DNA of 64,000 nt from Myotis daubentonii (GCF_963259705.1 NC_081842.1:38343796-38407795); one strand, 5' to 3'. Counted from the first letter of the stretch, positions 22,540 to 34,084 are shown. Notes: generated by a model from the sequence alone, not told the origin. Translations and numbers: made by a program.

Positions 22540-23560
22540 AGAATATGATAAAGGAGGTACCACAATATGTGGTACTGGGAAAACTGGCTAACTGCTTGGG
22601 GGGAAAGTTAGATTCCTACTTTTTTCCATTATAAATTTCATCAAGATTAAAAGATCAATATATAAAGAGAATACAGCATACTCACAGTAGGAGAAAATAA
22701 ATGTTTATTTTAAATGACATTGTGGTGGAGAAAGTCTTTCTAGTCATGACAACAAAGCAGAAACCAAAAGATTGATCAATGGAATCACTTACAAATGAGA
22801 ATGTTCCATATAACAACAAAGGGAATAATCAATTAAATGCAAACATAAACTGGGAAACATATATTATGTGAATATATAAATAGTTCTTAAAATGAATATG
22901 AAAGAGAGAAAAAAAGTATTCCCCAAATGAGCTTAGGACCTAAAGAAGTAATCAGTAAAAAAGAAATGAAAATGTCTAGTGAATATTTTAAATGCTCACA
23001 GCCATTAATAATTAAAGAAATTAAAATTATAAACACAAGAAAATGCAATGCTTACCTATTAAATGGAGGAAAATTTTTTCTTCACCACTAATGACCGTAG
23101 TGGTGAAGAAATAGGAACTTTCATATCTGCTGATGAGAGGATAAACTTTTAAAGAATTGATCACTTAAACAATCTCTATGTTTTTGAAACCTTTCTAGTA
23201 TGCACATTACAAAATACATTGAATCAATTAATATGTGTATATCTTTTGAAATATAAATTCTCTTTCTAGGAACTTATTATAACGAAAAAGATTAGATGTA
23301 TGTAAAAACATAAAATGAAAAACATTCATTAAGGATTACGATATAGGCGTGCATTATTTTTGTGGAGAAATATGTATGTGATTTCCAATCATTTTCTGTT
23401 GTAAAGAATGCTGTAATCAATTTGCTTCTACATACAATAACTTATTTATTTACAAACAGAGAACTTCCTCAAGTGAGATCATCTCCGGCCTTGACCTTCT
23501 TTATATATAGATTTATTTGCCTTGCACAAATTCCAGATGTTCTCTCCTTTGATTTGTCAT
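22540..23560 (+). mobile_element. Old L1M, strongly decayed
   Basis: Words in the order of L1 ORF2 C-terminus and beyond: TGGTACTGGGAAAACTGGCT, TAAATTTCATCAAGATTAAA, GTGGAGAAAGTCTTTCTAG, CATGACAACAAAGCAGAAACC, TGCTCACAGCCATTAATAAT. The reading frame is destroyed by many stops and indels. A perfect 14-bp hairpin lies at 23077-23111. Confidence 0.65.
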
Positions 23561-23567
23561 TAAGGAT

Positions 23568-23568
23568 T

Positions 23569-23618
<50 letters not shown>

Positions 23619-23650
23619 ATCTATCTATCCAACCATCTACCTATCCATCT
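23568..23650. repeat. (TATC)n microsatellite
   Basis: About 12 uninterrupted TATC units to 23618, then imperfect copies to about 23650. Confidence 0.96.
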
Positions 23651-25649
23651 AAAATAGCCTAATCTTGTATTAACGGTGAAATGAGTGTGCTAACTGGGCC
23701 CACCCTTAGCCACACCTGTCAGATGGAGAGCCAGCAGAATGGCATTCAAACCAACGAACCAGTTCAACAACATGCAAAATATAAGAGGGACATTTCTACT
23801 ATTATGTCTGCCATGTTAAGAACACAGCTCTATTCTCCCACCTAAATAACAAGCAATTAGAGCCTTCCAAACGAGCTGTTGAAATTCCTTATATTGAGAT
23901 GCCATCTAAGATTTTTAAATGTTAAGTATCAGTTTTTTCATGCTTTGCCTTCAGATATAAATCTAAGCCACCAGTCGTTTTCAGCTATCACTATGGAGAA
24001 ACTTGCGGGATTTGAGGTGATGAAAAGCTTACCTTTCCACACTATTCATAAAACATTTCAGTGCCTAAGATTTAGATTAATTACTGCCATGTTTTCCCCA
24101 CCTCTAACCTCTGCTTTACTTCACCTGAATCTACTTGTACACTGGTATTGAGAACTTTTATACCTGTAATGCCTTCCTCTGTTCTAGTTTAATCTTCTTC
24201 TTTTTTATTCATCTAATTTAATTTTCTTTTTTATCATCTTTGTTAAATCCCCAAATTCCTTAACCACTCTGTGAATTCTTTGATGATAGAGTTCTATCTC
24301 TCCGTGCTGCCTTACTTGCTGGCCAAAGAATGCTTCTCCTGTATCCTATCAATTCGAGAGTTATTAGGAGAGCCAGGCTTAGGGGTAAGGAGATGCCTAA
24401 GATATACAAGCATCTCAAGTGTCCTGATGTAGTGAATGAATCTCACCGTGGGAAAACTAAGTGTGAAGACTTACATGGAACTTCTCTAGGACATCTTCTT
24501 TAAAAGAGAAGTCAGGGTAAAAGAAACCAGTAAGACCCAAATACATCTGAATCTTAAAACGCAGCAGCTGGGCACTTCACACCTTCAAATTCATCCAGTT
24601 GAAACCCTCCTCGAAGTTTCTCTTTCTCTGAATTCCTCATTCTACTGTTTCCCCAAGGAAAAAGCTCTCTCACATTTGTCAGGTAAGGTCAGCCCCCACA
24701 CAGAGCCTGGCATGCAGCATCCACTCAGTAGTGTTTGACGAATGAATTAACGTGAAAGGATAAGCTCAGTTTCCTGTTTTCTTTTTGGTCTTCCTGAGAG
24801 AGAAGAAGACTCCAATTCTGTAAAGACAGTTCATGATAGATTTTGTACATCTAGTAAGGAGCTCATTTGTATCGGGGACCCGGCTTTCTCTGCCTGCAGC
24901 TGAAAGGCGACAGAGAAAGACCCATGTGTCTAGATTTACATTAGACCCGATGGGTAGTCTCAGGGATAATAACACACACAGACTGGATCTAGGAGGAGAT
25001 GATAATCAACAAAAGACAAGCAAATTACAAACACATACATGACACAGACATAAGATGAATAAAAGAAAAATATACAGAAGTATGTATGTTCAGTTTTCAA
25101 AGGAAGCTGGAATGATTAAGAAAACTGATATCTAGTAGATGGGAGAGTACACACTCTGTACCACTCTGGGCCCTGATCCTTGGCTGTTTTCCACCACAAT
25201 TAGTCACCTGGCAATCTTACAAGATCTTAATAAAAATAGCTCATACGATGTAGTCACATCAGAAAGGTCATCAAAATGAGTGATCACAAAATGATTTGAA
25301 AGGGTCACAAGCTAAGTCAGCATTTCGGATAGGCTTCTTAAAAATTGCCTTATCTCTTTTCTCTCCAAAGAACATACCAGGAGGATAGTGTCACAACTCT
25401 GGCAAACTCACTCCATCCCCCAAATCTATTAATAATCACATTGTGAAGTGTGTGCAATTGTCAGGAGTCCAATAAAATCCCACAGCATTCCTCTCTTTTA
25501 TTTTTCTTTCTCAGAGGAGTGACTTTTTTCTAATCTTGTTATATACATTTCCACGGTCTCTAACCTAGTTCATACCAGATGATTTTTACCTGCAATTACA
25601 TCAGTTTTCATGACCCAGAGGGCTTTAAAAAGACATAGTCACACAATTT
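23651..25649. other. Unassigned stretch with an L2-like tail
   Basis: No gene. 24690-24755 (GAGCCTGGCATGCAGCATCC, then TTTGACGAATGAATTAA) resembles an L2 3' end in plus orientation. 24860-24960 keeps several CpGs and no repeat signature. CAGGTAAGG near 24680 looks like a splice donor, but has no paired acceptor or open frame. Confidence 0.4.
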
Positions 25650-25905
25650 ATATAAATAAGTACACTCAAGAGATTTACAAAGCCCCTCACAGTTCACAAA
25701 ATCCATTTACACTTAGTTGTCGTTTCAAACTTAAAACCACCCAATGGCTTGTTTGTGCAGATTATGATGGATTTTTTTTCCATTTTAAAGAGGAGAAAAT
25801 TGAAGTTTAGGAAGGTTAAGAGAAATTCTCAAGGTTAACATAGCACATAAATGGTAATTCTTGAAAATCATGTGTCTGCCTCTAAAACTATGATTACCCT
25901 GTACC
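25650..25905 (-). mobile_element. MIR SINE
   Basis: Reverse MIR order: TTACAAAGCCCCTCACAGTT, CATTTTAAAGAGGAGAAAAT, then CTCAAGGTTAACATAGCACA, then TGTGTCTGCCTCTAAAAC. Old; ends approximate. Confidence 0.75.
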
Positions 25906-26124
25906 TATAGATAGGATGCACATCTGGGAGAGAGACAGGTAATAGAGTCTTTACCATCATAACAAAAGGTTCAGTAATTACCTCTTTCTTGTTATTCTAC
26001 TTTTCTCGCTAGAAAATGGCACTTTGCAGGTAGGCCCAATTACATAATTTTCAGGAACCGACGCCCTGTTCTCAGGGTCTTCCCAATGCAAAATCCAAGA
26101 GGAGATAAAAACTGTTCCCCTATC

Positions 26125-26300
26125 AATGAACCTATATGCATAACCCAAGGACAGACAATAGTTCAGGGAAGGCCTGGGGCGGGGACAGGAGTTAGGTGGA
26201 GGTGGTCAATGTGGGGGAAGGGGACATCTGGAATACTTTCAATAATATAGATAAATTTTTTAAAAATCAAATTTTTAAAAAAGTTAAAAAAAAAGTCCCC
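26125..26300 (+). mobile_element. Bat L1 3' end
   Basis: GGTGGAGGTGGTCAATGTGG, GGGGACATCTGGAATACTTT and CAATAATATAGATAAATTT match the 3' end of the longer L1 copy at 33480-34075. It is 5'-truncated and ends in an A-rich tail. Confidence 0.8.
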
Positions 26301-26464
26301 CTGAGACTTTAACTCTTCAGAAATCCTTGTTAATTTTTGGTTACTTCTGTTCACCTCATACCCCCAGACTTAGTGTTTCCTCAGGCTGTCAGTCTCCAGT
26401 GCCACACACCTAATCCAACCTACACACTTGCTTTTTTGCCACCTTCCCCTGACATTATTTCTCT

Positions 26465-26660
26465 CTAAATATGCTTTTATTGATTTTTAGAAAGAGAAAA
26501 AGGGAGGAAGAGAGAAACATTGACGTGAAAGAGAAACATCAATCAGATGCCTTCCACATGCCTTCTTCTGGGGATTGCAACCCAGGCACTGACTGGGAAT
26601 TGAACTGGTGACCTTTTGGTGCATGGGACAATGCTCAACCAACTGAGCCACACAACCCAT
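26465..26660 (-). mobile_element. Ves-type SINE
   Basis: Minus-strand head GGGTTGTGTGGCTCAGTTGG, B-box region GTTCAATTCCCAG, CAGATGCC and a CT-rich/A-rich tail at the left. Diverged older copy; no target duplication identified. Confidence 0.85.
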
Positions 26661-26989
26661 AAATTAGAAAGAGGCAAATACATGAGTTCACACAAAGACA
26701 CTAACGATAGTAATTGCACGAATGGATATCTCTTCCCATGCGAAGGTATTTCTTTGTGAATCTCTAATCGGTTCACTTCAGACATCAGTAACAAGGGGAA
26801 AGACGGAAACATCTGGAAATAGCTTCCTACCTTCATCCTCACTATAACTGTCAATCTGGATATTTTCATGTCTACAACCCTGGGTTTGCATAAATACTTT
26901 GTCTATATTGCTTTGAAAATTAAAAATTACATTTTAAATATGTTTAGATAATTATGCTGAAATATTACCTTAATGAAAATAATAAACTG

Positions 26990-27229
26990 GTCCTGGCCCA
27001 TGTGGTTCAGTGGGTTGGAGCATTGTCCCATGTACCAAAAGGTCGTGGTTAGATTTCTAGTCAAGGCACATACCTAGGTTGCAGGTCAGTCCCCACTTGG
27101 GGCATGTAAGAGAAGGCAACTGATCAATGTTTCTTACATTGATCTTTCTCTCTCTCCCTTCCTCTCTTTCTAAAATAAATAAATGTGTCCGCAGGTGAGG
27201 ATTAAAAAATAATAATGATAAAAAAAGAA
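26990..27229 (+). mobile_element. Ves-type SINE with 14-bp target duplication
   Basis: Head TCCTGGCCCATGTGGTTCAG, GTACCAAAAGGTCGTGGTT, GCAACTGATCAATGTTTCTT and the tail GTGAGGATTAAAAAATAATA. The duplication AAAATAATAAACTG is at 26976-26989 and 27230-27243, perfect at 14 of 14. The copy is an older subtype yet has an intact duplication. Confidence 0.93.
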
Positions 27230-27243
27230 AAAATAATAAACTG

Positions 27244-29079
27244 CCATTCGCAAATAACACTTTCAATATGGTGTAAATGACAACTGTAAAAGACAGAGTA
27301 AAGGACTTGGATTCTGGGGGAGTTCCCCAGGGGGTCTTCCAAGGGAAATTAAATGGCCCTTTTCCCTGAACCATTTTCAGTTCTGATTACATTAACTTTT
27401 AGAAAATGCACAGAGGAAACAGTATTTCAGAGAAGGTCTGACTGGGATAAATTAGCATGCTTCTGGTCCCTCATGGATGACAGCATATGTCACTGTTAAC
27501 CTTGTGCTACATTTCTGAGCCGGTGTCCGGCACAGCCTCTGAGGCCATCTGCTTTCTATGGTTGTCAGCCCTGAAAATAGCCTGAGATGGCTGCATCCCT
27601 GCAACACGATCTTTCTGCTGTTTTGATTAGAAAAGCACTTTCACCCTAATCAATCTTTCTGTTTTATCTCAAGCATGCATTGGACGAACCTCCTAGGTTT
27701 GATTCTTTAGTATACACGATAGGCTTTGCATTCCCAGCTATTTGACATCCGGGGGGCTGCCATGCGTGTGTAACAGAATGTTGTGAGTCACGCTGGCTCT
27801 GCCCTCTGTGCACCAGGACAAAAAAATGCACTAAATAAAACTCAAGGGCACAGGCATTAGGTAGCCCTTGTGCTTGTATTTTCCCTAAGTTAATGTGTTC
27901 AGCATTCTCCTTACTGATTTAGATACTCCTGGTGATGTCATTTTCCTTCATCCCATCTATTCTGTTTTCTTGCCGCTCTCAGTGGCTCTCCCAAGTACCT
28001 GTCTCTGATGGCTGAGGCACATCACCAAACTGTGTGCTAAAATGGTGAAAACAGAACCTCTGAAAACACAGAACTATTCCATGTAGATTTGTGATTCAAA
28101 TTGAATCATCTTTGACCTAATTAGCAAGAGTACGTGAAGAAAGATGGAGAAGACACTCTTTTCAGAAAAGACATTTTTCTCAATGTTTCAAATAAAGCTA
28201 AAAGAAAAGGAACATAGGAGCAATAGAGAAGGGACATTACTTACTAAGCCATTACATTTAGAAATTGTGGAGACACGTATTGGATTGCTGTGTTTCTGAA
28301 CTGGATGGTGCTCTGCAGAAATCCTCCTGTGACTTTTTCATTGCCTTCATTCAATTTTATATTGTTTTGAAGGTCCAGGCAGAGAGGAGATGTAATTGGA
28401 CATTTGGTGAATGCGGAGGAGTAAAATTGTGTCCAAAGTTATTAGCTTATCTTCGCTTGAAGAGCAAGGAGAACATTTTATTTCATCTAACTTTTTATAG
28501 CGATCAATTAATCCTTTGCTTCCAGGATGACAACAGAATGCCTTTCTTCATTCTCGTGGAAACATTGCCATCTAGTGGTTCACTGCATTAATGCAGAGCA
28601 GCTTGAAGATGGAAAAATACTCAACACTTGAGGGCAGTCAATGTGGTATTCTCTCCTGCAGTAAACTTACTAGCTAGACTCTTCTTGTAACTGTAGATAC
28701 AAAATAATAATTCAAAGGAGTTGTAGCAAACGAACAGCATACCTGACCAATAGTTTTTAGATACCCTGTAAATAAATTCTTAAAGATTATTATAGCTGAA
28801 GATTCATTGTTACTCATAGGAACCAACGTTCATAATGGTTCACAGAGTTTTAGTAATGATAGAACTTAGCCTTAGTGTCTGGAGACCGAGGGAGTCTGAC
28901 ACAATAGCTCTTCAACTTTTTAATTTCAGAGGTGATTTCGATGAACAGTATGAGGATTCTGCCAATAAATTGTATATATGAGCAGCTACCCCTAAATCTG
29001 TAATTTTGTGTACAATTTCAAGGGGTGCATAGAACCATTGAAACTCGAGCTGGCAAAGAAACCCTGAACTGATAATGAT
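27244..29079. other. Unassigned, probably single-copy; candidate conserved non-coding region
   Basis: No gene and almost no repeat signatures. 27380-28620 has mixed composition, several CpGs and dense short motifs unlike the AT-rich surroundings, so it may be conserved regulatory sequence (inference only). A CTCF-like site lies at 28566-28578. The 108-residue frame at 28265-28591 has no domain and no splice context. Confidence 0.4.
28566..28578 (-). promoter_or_regulatory. CTCF-like core in non-repeat sequence
   Basis: The minus strand reads CCACTAGATGGCA, matching the CTCF core CCASYAGRKGGCR at every position. Unlike the Helitron-borne motifs it lies in sequence without repeat signatures. 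Binding is not shown. Confidence 0.45.
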
Positions 29080-29325
29080 AAGAAACTACTGAACTACTAA
29101 TAATGATATCGCACTTACTATGTGCCAGACCCTTGTTTAAAGTGCTGTTCCTGTGTTAATTCATTTGATCACCACACTTCTCCTAAGTAGATTATTAACC
29201 TATTTCACAGAAAAGGAAACTTGAATACATAAAGATAAAAATATTTGCCCAAAACTACATAGACACTAGCATGTGCAGTTAAGATTCAAACCCAGGTAGG
29301 CTGACCCCAAAGTTCATGCTCTGTC
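29080..29325 (-). mobile_element. MIR SINE, nearly full length
   Basis: Reverse MIR order: CACTTACTATGTGCCAGACC, GTTAATTCATTTGATCACCA, TTTCACAGAAAAGGAAACTT, AAGATTCAAACCCAGGTAGG, TTCATGCTCTGT. Well preserved for its age. Confidence 0.92.
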
Positions 29326-30706
29326 ACATTGTCTGGGGCCTCTCACAAAGAGAGGATGGTGGAGGTGGCGAGACGGGCAGACAGAAACCTTGCCTATTGG
29401 TTTCAGCATGGCCAATCTCTCTAAGTGATCTCTACAGCCTACTTGTTTTTTATGCTTCAGTTGCCCAGAATTGCATCACGACAGATAAATATGCATGACC
29501 TAATTGGGGGAGATGGATGCAGGGGGAGACACAAGACTTTTGGAACCCTTAAAAAGAAGGTGTACAGCAAGTCTGAGTTATCAGGATCTTCAAGACCTAT
29601 AGTGTTGGGTCGATAGCCACTGGGAGACCAGTTTGTTAGCACAAAAGCACTGATTTTAAGCAAATAATGTGAGTTCTAGGGGGCAAAAGGTATGACAGAT
29701 CTTCCTTGTTCTGCGGGCCCTTTAATCTGTTATCTTCATGTCTTGTACTTCATAGAGCTCCATCAAAGCAGAGTACCCAGGTTTACTCGCCTGTGGTCAC
29801 ACTAGAAGGGTTACAACATCTCCCTGGCATGCAATTCTCCTGGAAGACCATGGTACAATGTTATGGGGTGGGCTGCAAATACTGGGTTAACATCCACCCA
29901 AGGTGTCCTGTAACCCAACCCCAGACCATCCTACCTGCATCCCTCCCCACAGGTTGCTGGGAGATGCGGGAAAGAGGCTGTTGGACAACAATAAGCCTTC
30001 CTCAGTAGAGCCCTTCTCAAAACATTTAGCTGTGTTAGAACAATGTCCTTTGGCACCCGTTCGTAGCTGCTAAGAGAGGCAGTGGGAGATCTTTGATGAA
30101 AGGATCTGCTTATTTCCAATACAACTTTTAAAAAATGCAGGCACTCTAGTTCTTTGACTTCACCATGCATTTTTCCTTCTAAATGAATATTGTGAAGACT
30201 TTAAAAGCATCCTCTTCTATTCTAGGGAAGTTTTTCCTGCCCCACCCTTGGTCTAAACACTTAAGCTAGAAATAGTGATTGTTGTCACATGAATGCAACT
30301 GCGTTTGTTAACACCGAGCTTCTGATGTGGAAGGAGAGGAACAGACGTGAACGTCCACGGATGGTAAAAATGTTTTCTCCAGAGTACCCTGACGGATCTA
30401 AAAGAAAGACGCACATGTTTTCCAATTAAGAAAATGCCTGCCGAGCGGTGGGTAATGCCATATGTCTGAGCCTCTTAAATGGAAATGAACAGCCAACAGC
30501 TGTTTGCTAAAAAAGAAAATAAATGGATTATTTGTCTTTATGGCCTGGTATTCTGAACTTTCTAAATACCATCATTGCATTTCTGTTATCTCCACTGCTA
30601 TCTTAAGTATCATTGGTCTATCTGATGGTGAAGTAATAATTCTATAATTAATGTAGGAAAGTTTAGCTTTTTTCAATCTATCTTTAAAAATACTATTTTC
30701 TCACTT
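29326..30706. other. Unassigned stretch with CpG-retaining patch
   Basis: No gene. 30295-30480 holds about ten CpGs in otherwise CpG-poor DNA and no repeat signature; it may be a regulatory element (inference). Frames of 60-100 residues around 29316-30170 overlap on both strands and lack support. Confidence 0.4.
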
Positions 30707-30720
30707 AAGAAGAGAACTCA

Positions 30721-30938
30721 GCCTTGACTGGTTTGACTCAGTGGATAAAGCATCAGCCTGTGGATTGAAAGGTCCCAGGTTCGATTCCGGTCAAGGGCAT
30801 GTACCTTGGTTGTGGGCACATCCCCAGTAGGAGGTGTGCAGGAGGCAGCTGATCAATGTTTCTCTCTCATCGATGTTTCTAACTATCCTTTTCCCTTCCT
30901 CTCTGTAAAAAAAAAATCAATAAAATATATTTTTAAAA
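30721..30938 (+). mobile_element. Young Ves-type SINE
   Basis: A-box region TGACTCAGTGGATAAAGC, perfect B box GGTTCGATTCC at 30778-30788, GTGCAGGAGGCAGCTGATCA and CAATAAAATATATTTTTAAA tail. The duplication AAGAAGAGAACTCA is at 30707-30720 and 30939-30952, perfect over 14 bp. It closely resembles the copies at 47527 and 53326, which suggests a recent burst. Confidence 0.96.
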
Positions 30939-30952
30939 AAGAAGAGAACTCA

Positions 30953-31789
30953 GTGGGTTCCAGTATAGTTTTAAGTGATTTTAAATATTCAATAGAAGTC
31001 TATTCTTCAACATACTTTACCATTGGGCAATACATTTTTCCTCACAAACCATTGAGTGATCAAATAAAAAAGCTTTTGAAAAATCTGAATGAACTCTATC
31101 TATTGCCTCTTCCTTTTCTTATTCTTTTCTGAGCAGTTTGAAAAACTTGGTCAAAATGTTAAGTGAATAATAAAGGTCAGAGAGAGGTCATATTTTATTT
31201 CAAAAGAGATATATTTTCTTAAGTCCATCCAACTAGCATTTTCTAACTATAGGGCAAATATGGAGCCTCATGAAGAGAAAATCCTGCTTTCATTTTTCCA
31301 TTCAAAGTACAGAATTGTGTTCTTCTGATCTAAGTGTCTACACATATCCATATTAAAAGGGTTCTTTAAGTTAATACTTTGTAAAAAATGATAAAAGAAT
31401 TCATTGCAAAGTACTGAAATTTATATAATAGGAACCAGGCATAGCTAATAATTCATTGGGCACAACTAACAAGAGCACTTGGTCAGTTCTGAGACTGAAT
31501 ACCTCTTTGCTGAGGGCAAATGAAGCTCCTAGTGAAAAAGAGGGACTGAGTTCTACGTTTGTCTCACTCCAACTTTGTAGGTGCCACGTGGCTACTGCTC
31601 CACTGGGCGCAGGTCAAGATCTTTAAACCTCAGACTTCACCTTTACTTAGGTACTTGTTAAACTGATGAAAATAATCTACAGTGTTGTAGTATACATATA
31701 TAATTTTATAATAAATGTAATATAGATAATGCCATTCATTTGAGGTTTACTGTGCTAAGTGTCCTGGTATACACTGCATCGTTGTTTTG
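30953..31789. other. Unassigned stretch
   Basis: No gene. 31640-31780 has MIR-like words (reverse order) too weak to call. The 108-residue frame starting at 30806 begins inside the SINE and is a chance frame. Confidence 0.35.
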
Positions 31790-31916
31790 TTGTTTTTTGT
31801 TTTTTCATTTAGTTCTCCCCTAATAAAACATAATCTCCATGAAAGCAAGGACTTTTTTTTTTCTTATTCATCACTATCACTGGTCACTGGAACACACTGG
31901 AACAGTGACTGCCACA
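31790..31916 (+). mobile_element. L2 3' end, left part of a split copy
   Basis: CATAATCTCCATGAAAGCAA and GGACTTTTTTTTTCTTATTC match the L2 block (…gtaagctccatgagggcagggactt…). Its tail resumes after two Helitrons at 32594. Confidence 0.65.
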
Positions 31917-32390
31917 CAAGAGGCCCAGTGCACAAAAATTTGTGCACTCGGGGGGGGGGGGGTCCCTCAGCCTGGCCTGTGCCCTCTCGCAGTCTGGGAC
32001 CCCTCAGGGGATATCCATCTGCTGGCTTAGGCCTGTTCCCTGGGGGACCGGGCCTAAGCTAGCAGTCAGACATCCCTCTGGCAGCCCGGGAGCCCTCAGG
32101 GGATGTCTACTTGACAGGGGGGAGCAGGCCTAACTACAATCAGACATCCTTAGAACTGCTGAGGATGTGAGAGAGGCTCCCGCCACAAGCACTGTTCTGG
32201 CAGCCATCAGCCTGGCTTGTGGCTGAGCAGAGCTCCCCCTGTGAGAGTGCACTTACCACCAGGGGGCAGCTCCTGCATTGAGCATCTGCCCCCTGGTGGT
32301 CAGTGTGTGTCATAGTGACTAGTGACCAGTCATTCCCAGGGGTTCTGCTGTTAGACTCAATTTGCATATTACCCTTTTATTATATAGGGA
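31917..32390 (-). mobile_element. Non-autonomous Helitron (head-to-head pair, left)
   Basis: On the minus strand the 5' part reads TATATAATAAAAGGGTAATA from about 32390, and the element ends with palindrome GTGCACAAAAATTTGTGCAC and GGGCCTCTTG; the terminal CTAG is mutated to CTTG. A long G run sits at 31950-31961. Two opposed CTCF-like cores are listed separately. Its 5' end lies against a second Helitron pointing the other way. Confidence 0.9.
32256..32299. promoter_or_regulatory. Inverted pair of CTCF-like cores in a Helitron
   Basis: CCACCAGGGGGCAG on the plus strand (32256-32269) and the same 14-mer on the minus strand (32286-32299), separated by 16 bp. The arrangement is as in the Helitron at 109-527. 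Both are full matches to the CTCF core. Confidence 0.5.
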
Positions 32391-32593
32391 ATATATATAT
32401 ATATAACTAATATGCAAAGTGTCTCTTTGGGAGTTCGACTGGGAGACCGGGAGTTCTATCACTCACTATGATGTGTGCTGACCACCAGGGGGTGGTGCGG
32501 AATGAAGGACGGCCCCAGCCGGCAGCCAGAAGGCCCCGATCGCCAGGCCCAGGGACCCTATCCATGCATGAATTTTGTGCACCAGGCCTCTAG
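32391..32593 (+). mobile_element. Non-autonomous Helitron (head-to-head pair, right)
   Basis: The 5' end is overwritten by a short TA repeat, then ACTAATATGCAAAGTGTC. The 3' end is ATGCATGAATTTTGTGCACC and AGGCCTCTAG (CTAG at 32590-32593), followed by T. At 203 bp it is a short derivative. A CTCF-like CCACCAGGGGGTGG lies at 32482-32495. Confidence 0.88.
32482..32495 (+). promoter_or_regulatory. CTCF-like core in a Helitron
   Basis: CCACCAGGGGGTGG, one base off the core at the last GC step, in the element's own orientation and about 90 bp from its start. Confidence 0.4.
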
Positions 32594-32649
32594 TTCGCCA
32601 GATAAATGAATGAATGAATGTTGACAGTATTAAAATAAATATTTGGCTG
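32594..32649 (+). mobile_element. L2 3' tail, right part of a split copy
   Basis: AGATAAATGAATGAATGAAT is the typical L2 tail and continues the L2 fragment ending at 31916. Confidence 0.6.
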
Positions 32650-32795
32650 ATGAATAAATGAAGGCTTAGCAATGTGGCCTTGCTTTAAAAAGCTGTCAAA
32701 GAACAAGTCTCTCATCCAAGGTCAAACAGTAAGTTTGGGGGCTGTATAACCCAGTTTTATCTGACTTTAAAAGCCAAAGGATATAGTTCAGAGTA
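32650..32795 (-). mobile_element. MIR SINE
   Basis: Reverse MIR order: TCTCATCCAAGGTCAAACAG, TAAGTTTGGGGGCTGTATAA, CCAGTTTTATCTGACTTTAA. Old copy; ends approximate. Confidence 0.75.
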
Positions 32796-33479
32796 ATAAG
32801 GTCTACTGCTCCAGAAAGCATTGCTTTCTTCCAAATGCAATTTGTGCATTGGGTCAACCAAAGGGACAATCAGCCTTGTCCCTCTGATCTGAGCAGGGTG
32901 CTCGGCTTCCCAACGTTCTGCACAGGAAACTCCTTTCTCCCATCAGTTTCTAAGATCGGAAGCATTAAGGCCCTTCATCAGGACACTCTTGCTTGGTGCC
33001 CCACTGGAAAGTGTCCCCCATTTGTGAAGGAAGGTGACATTTCCTGTGTATCATTATTACATACCAGTTCACAGCAACAGCATGGGGCACTATATAGTTT
33101 TTCATACCAACTGTTATCATATAGATTATATCGGGTCCCTTCATTCTCTCAGCCATTTACCTTCTTTATACTGGGGCTTCACAACATTCCCCATCCTCCT
33201 TAAACTAGCTTCCTATCCTCAATGGCCTTTTAAAGATGCAGGCTGCATTCAGAAACCAAAAAATATTCAAACAAAAATTGTATGTTCATGATGACATGTA
33301 AAAACTAGGAAGCAGTAAAAAATGTGCTTTCTGGACTAAGTTTTCTGGGGGTCCTCTGTTTTCCTCTCCTTGAGTGAAGCATAGAAGAGCACCTGGGGTA
33401 GCTGAGGGAGTCCTGGGGACACCATTTACCAGCGATGCGATTTGGAGCCATTGCTTTATCCTGTCAGCTTTAATCCTCT
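32796..33479. other. Unassigned stretch
   Basis: No gene or named repeat. The 122-residue frame at 32835-33203 overlaps others on both strands and shows no domain. Confidence 0.4.
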
Positions 33480-34075
33480 TAAAGTGAAAACCTCCGGATA
33501 ATTTACTTTTGTTTGACCCAGCAATTCCATTTCTGGGAATATATCCTAAGAATTCTGAAACACCCACCAGGGAAATTATACACACCCCTCTGTTCATATA
33601 AGTGCAATTTACAATAGCTAAGATCTGGAAACAGTCCAAGTGCCCATCAGTTGTTGAGTGGATTAAAAAGCTGTGGTATATTTTCTCCCTAGAATACCAT
33701 GTAGTAGTAAAAAAGAAGAATATCATACTCTTTGAGATAGCATGAAGAAACCTGGAGAGTACCATGCTAAGTGAAATAAGCCATTCAGAGGAAGGCAAAC
33801 ATCACATGATCTCACTTATATGTGGAATCTATTGAACAAAATAAACTGATGAACAAAACAGATCCAGAGATATGAACATGGTGGGGATGGCAGGAAGAGA
33901 TTAACCAAAGAATTTATGCACATATGCATTGCCCATGGTCACAGACAATAATGCGGTGAAGGTCTGGGGTGAAGACCAGGTGGAGGGGGGAAAAGTAGAA
34001 AAAAGGGAGACATCTGTAATACTGTCAATAATAATAATAATACAATTAAATAAATAAAATAAAACCTACCTACAG
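33480..34075 (+). mobile_element. Bat L1: end of ORF2 plus 3' UTR
   Basis: Sense L1 ORF2 C-terminal text (ACCCAGCAATTCCATTTCTG, GTGCCCATCAGTTGTTGAGT, GATAGCATGAAGAAACCTGG, CACATGATCTCACTTATATG) runs into a 3' UTR (GGGGAAAAGTAGAAAAAAGG, GACATCTGTAATACTGTC) and an AATAAATAAAATAAAA tail. The ORF is broken by stops and indels. The 170-residue minus-strand frame at 33286-33798 is antisense to it and not a gene. Confidence 0.92.
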
Positions 34076-34084
34076 GGCTATTTG

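Noticed and set aside
23568..23650. CRISPR-like regular repeat
   Set aside because: It is a TATC microsatellite in a mammalian genome; no spacers.
24676..24690. Splice donor CAG|GTAAGG
   Set aside because: It lies next to an L2-like tail with no partner acceptor and no open frame.
33286..33798. 170-residue minus-strand frame
   Set aside because: It is antisense to L1 ORF2 and its 3' UTR, with no domain of its own.
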